Of a stretch of 64,000 bases of DNA, positions 61,519 to 64,000 are shown piece by piece. The DNA comes from Kingella oralis (lineage in GTDB: Bacteria > Pseudomonadota > Gammaproteobacteria > Burkholderiales > Neisseriaceae): contig NZ_CP059569.1 of assembly GCF_014054985.1 (NCBI RefSeq), forward strand, positions 124,001 to 188,000, written 5' to 3'. The notes under the pieces are model-generated. The model worked only from the letters and a program-made list of their open reading frames with translations. It searched no databases and was not told the DNA's origin. A program made the position numbers and the translations under genes. Within the stretch, counting starts at the first letter, position 1, and each line of letters opens with the position of its first letter.

Positions 61519-62256
61519 CTAATCATCGCGCAACAATTCGCGCCCAATTTCCGACTGCGCCAAAATCACGCCGTCTTTTACATCCGCCACTTCCAGCAGC
61601 TTGCCCAAATGCAGCAGCGCGGTGCGGTGGCACAGCTTGCGAATCACGCTCATTTCGTGGGTAACAATCACGATGGTTACGTTAAACCGCGCGTTGATGT
61701 CTTGCAGGCAGCCCAATACGCTGCGCGTGGTAATCGGATCCAGCGCGGAAGTCGGCTCATCTGCCAAAATCACTTTGGGGTTGGGCGCAAGCGCGCGGGC
61801 GATGCCGACACGCTGTTTTTGCCCGCCCGAAAGCTGCGCGGGGTAATGCTGGGCGCGCTCGGTTAAATCCACAATTTCCAAGCATTCTTGCACGCGCTGG
61901 GCGATTTTTGCCGCGTCCCAGCCTGCAATTTCCAGCGGAAATGCCACATTCTCGGCAACGGTGCGGTTGCTCAACAGATTAAATTGTTGAAACACCATGC
62001 CGATGTTTTGCCGCGCTTGGCGCAGTTGCGCTTCGCTCATGGCGGTTAAGTCTTGGTTGTCAATCAACACTTTGCCTGTGTCGGGGCGTTCCAACAGGTT
62101 AATCAGGCGCAACAGCGTGGATTTGCCCGCGCCCGAGTAGCCCATCAGCCCAAAAATCTCGCCTTGGTTGATGTGTAGGCTGGTGGGTTCAACGGCGGTG
62201 AACCAGCCTTTGTCGCGCGTTTGGTATTTTTTGGAAACGTTGTCCAGCGTAATCAT
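61519..62256 (-). CDS. metN: Methionine ABC transporter ATPase MetN, short form
   Basis: 245 residues. Walker A is GYSGAGKSTLLRLINLLERP, the signature LSGGQKQRVGIARALAPNP and Walker B KVILADEPTSALDP. E. coli MetN has about 100 extra C-terminal residues (the NIL methionine-sensing domain); here the protein ends after the ATPase domain, so feedback inhibition by methionine may be absent. Confidence 0.9.
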   Translation of the reverse strand: MITLDNVSKKYQTRDKGWFTAVEPTSLHINQGEIFGLMGYSGAGKSTLLRLINLLERPDTGKVLIDNQDLTAMSEAQLRQARQNIGMVFQQFNLLSNRTVAENVAFPLEIAGWDAAKIAQRVQECLEIVDLTERAQHYPAQLSGGQKQRVGIARALAPNPKVILADEPTSALDPITTRSVLGCLQDINARFNVTIVIVTHEMSVIRKLCHRTALLHLGKLLEVADVKDGVILAQSEIGRELLRDD

Positions 62257-62544
62257 GGTTGTCTTTCAGAAATCAAAGCCCGTTGCACACAAACGGTACA
62301 ACGGGCGTGGAAGGGTTTACACGTTTAGCTGTTTGCACCCGCAAGCTGTGTCAAATCGGTGTTTGGCTTATCAAATAAGGTTAAGGAATGTAACGATTAT
62401 TGCGGATAGTGTCAAAGCATTTTTATTACTATGGTTTATGCAGTTTCAGGCTGCCTATTGGTATCGCTGGGATGCAATCTGAAAAGCGTTTGTAAAGTCC
62501 AAGCAAATATAGCCTGCCATAATTTTCGTTATTGCGATTATAAA

Positions 62545-62574
62545 TTGCGTCGTCTTCAAAAAAAAATATATAAT
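62545..62574 (+). promoter_or_regulatory. Predicted promoter of the peroxiredoxin-glutaredoxin gene
   Basis: TTGCGT (62545-62550) and TATAAT (62569-62574) with 18-bp spacing, 51 bp before the ATG, in an AT-rich leader. The divergent 62257-62625 gap also holds CCCGTTG/CAACGGG (about 62281-62307), a hairpin near the metN leader. OxyR control of this gene is plausible but no site is clear. Confidence 0.6.
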
Positions 62575-62625
62575 TCGCCGCGTCAATAAACCAAATTTAT
62601 CAACCGAACTTTTTTGGAGTTTGAA

Positions 62626-63378
62626 ATGTCAGTACAAATTAAAACTGCTGCCGAACTAGAAGGCAAAAACGTACCATCAGTTGTGTTCCACACCCGCCAA
62701 GACGATGCTTGGGTGGATGTTTCTACCGATGACTTGTTTAAAGGCAAAACCGTTGCCGTGTTCTCATTGCCTGGCGCGTTCACGCCCACTTGCTCCTCTA
62801 CTCACTTGCCACGCTACAACGAGCTGGCTGCCGAGTTCAAAAAACGCGGCGTGGACAGCATTGTGTGCATCTCTGTAAATGATACATTTGTGATGAACGC
62901 TTGGTTGGCAGACCAAGAAGCGGAAAACATCACCGTGGTGCCCGATGGCAACGGCGAGTTCACCAAAGGCATGGGCATGCTGGTGAGCAAAGAGCAATTG
63001 GGCTTTGGCGACCGCTCTTGGCGTTATTCTATGCTGGTGAAAGACGGCAAAATTGAAAAAATGTTTATTGAGCCCGTTAAAGACGGCGACCCGTTTGAAG
63101 TGTCCGATGCCGACACCATGCTGAAATACATTGACCCCAAATGGGAACCACACGAGTCTGTTTCCATTATTACCAAACCCGGTTGCCCATTCTGCGCCAA
63201 AGCCAAAGCCTTGCTGAAAGAAAAAGGCTATGCGTTTGAAGAAATCGTGTTGGGGCGTGATGCTTCCATCACTTCCGTGCGCGCGATTACCGGCAAAGCG
63301 ACTGCGCCACAAGTGTTTATCGGCGGTAAATACATCGGCGGCAGCGACGATTTGGAAGCCTACTTCGCTAAAAAATAA
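62626..63378 (+). CDS. Peroxiredoxin 5-glutaredoxin hybrid
   Basis: 250 residues. The N-terminal Prx5 domain has peroxidatic Cys56 in LPGAFTPTCSSTHLPRYNEL. The C-terminal glutaredoxin domain (about 178-250) has CPFC at 187-190 in TKPGCPFCAKAKALLKEKGY and the TAPQVFIGGKYIGGSDDLEA site. The fused protein reduces peroxides with glutathione directly; the same hybrid is known in Haemophilus and Neisseria. GGAGTTTGAA gives the ribosome site for the ATG at 62626. Confidence 0.95.
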   Translation: MSVQIKTAAELEGKNVPSVVFHTRQDDAWVDVSTDDLFKGKTVAVFSLPGAFTPTCSSTHLPRYNELAAEFKKRGVDSIVCISVNDTFVMNAWLADQEAENITVVPDGNGEFTKGMGMLVSKEQLGFGDRSWRYSMLVKDGKIEKMFIEPVKDGDPFEVSDADTMLKYIDPKWEPHESVSIITKPGCPFCAKAKALLKEKGYAFEEIVLGRDASITSVRAITGKATAPQVFIGGKYIGGSDDLEAYFAKK

Positions 63379-63470
63379 TCCGGTTTTTCTGGAATAACCT
63401 TCAAGCGGCACGACAGTTTTCTCCTCCTTTTCTGGCGTGCCCCCCGAATAGCTCTCTCCGTTAGGTTGTT

Positions 63471-63509
63471 CGGGCAGCTTAAATCTTATGGCAAGAGTTA
63501 AGCTGCCCG
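63471..63509 (+). terminator. Rho-independent terminator after the peroxiredoxin gene
   Basis: CGGGCAGCTTAA and TTAAGCTGCCCG form a 12-bp stem with a 15-nt loop; AGCAACTTTTTTG follows. A DUS-pair hairpin lies 20 bp further on (63528-63569). Confidence 0.8.
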
Positions 63510-63621
63510 AGCAACTTTTTTGTATTGAGGCAGCCTGAAAATGGTTTCATTCCGTTTTCAGGCTGCCTCACACTCTTCGTTATAATAGGCAGCCTGAAAA
63601 ACCATTCTAACGAGCCATCCC

Positions 63622-64000
63622 ATGATTGCCCTAATCCAAAGAGTTACTCAAGCCCGCGTTGCCATAGCGGGCGAAACCGTTGGCGAAATCAACCACGGCT
63701 TGCTGGTGTTGCTGGGCATCCAGCACGGCGACACGCCAGCCGTCGCCGATAAGCTGCTGCACAAAGTGTTGTCTTACCGCGTGTTTGCCGACGAGGCGCA
63801 GCGCATGAATTTAAACGTGCAGCAGGCGGGCGGGCAGCTTTTGATTGTGTCGCAGTTCACGCTTGCCGCGTACACGCAAAAAGGTTTACGCCCCGATTTT
63901 GCGGGCGCAGCCAAGCCTGATGTGGCGCGCGAATTGTATGACTATTTTTGCGCCCAATCCGCCGCGCGCATCGCCACGCAAACGGGCGAATTTGCGGCGG
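63622..64000 (+). CDS. dtd: D-aminoacyl-tRNA deacylase (partial)
   Basis: 126 codons are visible, cut by the window end. MIALIQRVTQARVAIAGETV is the DTD start, followed by GLLVLLGIQHGDT and the catalytic LLIVSQFTLAAYTQKGLRPD. DTD removes D-amino acids wrongly attached to tRNA. The second conserved GP motif would lie beyond 64000. The ATG at 63622 fits the family start. Confidence 0.92.
   Translation, partial: MIALIQRVTQARVAIAGETVGEINHGLLVLLGIQHGDTPAVADKLLHKVLSYRVFADEAQRMNLNVQQAGGQLLIVSQFTLAAYTQKGLRPDFAGAAKPDVARELYDYFCAQSAARIATQTGEFAA

Noticed and set aside
62257..62420. A methionine riboswitch upstream of metN
   Set aside because: Only a single CCCGTTG/CAACGGG hairpin is visible; none of the SAM riboswitch core motifs could be found.
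8586..63569. Regularly recurring short repeats that could suggest CRISPR
   Set aside because: The repeats are 10-13 bp uptake sequences in both orientations with irregular spacing and no cas genes.

Overview
The window is a chromosomal segment of a beta-proteobacterium of the family Neisseriaceae, most likely of the Kingella/Alysiella type. The clearest sign is the 12-mer AGGCAGCCTGAA (or its complement), which recurs throughout as single copies, inverted pairs and inside genes. From memory this is the AG-kingDUS dialect of the Neisseriaceae DNA uptake sequence (DUS); classical Neisseria use GCCGTCTGAA. Gene orders also fit the family: pheT-ihfA-merR-tRNA-Pro, minC-minD-minE-oxyR, and an OmpA-domain RmpM-type outer membrane protein.

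Layout. 0-5.6 kb (minus strand): tRNA-Pro, a MerR-like regulator, ihfA, pheT, then an AT-rich three-gene type II restriction-modification module upstream of pheT. 5.6-18.8 kb: housekeeping genes (fbp, leuA carrying an in-frame N-terminal HTH module, menA, a periplasmic amino-acid racemase, lipoprotein dsbC, a 3'-5' exonuclease, mpl, serS, moaDE, secB, glutaredoxin, rmpM). 19-25.3 kb: a CysB-type regulator, yihY, a roadblock protein, priA and a DUF1853 gene. 25.6-34.6 kb: an accessory block with a halogenase-like FAD enzyme, a three-part efflux system (adaptor, 14-TM MFS pump, frameshifted outer-membrane channel) and an MMPL exporter, interleaved with dRS3 composite repeats and Neisseria-type uptake sequences. 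34.8-46 kb: hscA, an orphan lipoprotein, potGHI, ubiK, a sirtuin without zinc cysteines, tRNA-Glu and tRNA-Arg, a DnaQ-family exonuclease, a yqjD/yqjE/yqjK-like operon and an AT-rich orphan gene. 46.5-52.5 kb: a decayed HEAT-like gene and the core of an aryl-polyene/flexirubin-type pigment locus (COG4648 membrane protein, two acyl carrier proteins, acyltransferase, ketosynthase-like chain-length factor, divergent hotdog dehydratase, second halogenase-like FAD enzyme). 53-64 kb: UPF0114 membrane protein, a polyamine-binding lipoprotein, minCDE-oxyR, trpA, two unknown genes, metIN, a peroxiredoxin-glutaredoxin fusion and the start of dtd.

The two accessory blocks probably work together. Carrier proteins, chain-length factor, dehydratase and acyltransferase sit at 47-51 kb, while an MMPL-type exporter and a paralogous FAD enzyme sit 13-25 kb away. 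The ketosynthase, ketoreductase, AMP ligase and thioesterase expected for aryl-polyene synthesis are not in the window. Neisseria-type (GCCGTCTGAA) and mucosa-type (GGTCGTCTGAA) uptake words occur only in these two blocks, which suggests import from other Neisseria species. All family assignments come from reading motifs and gene order; no search was run.
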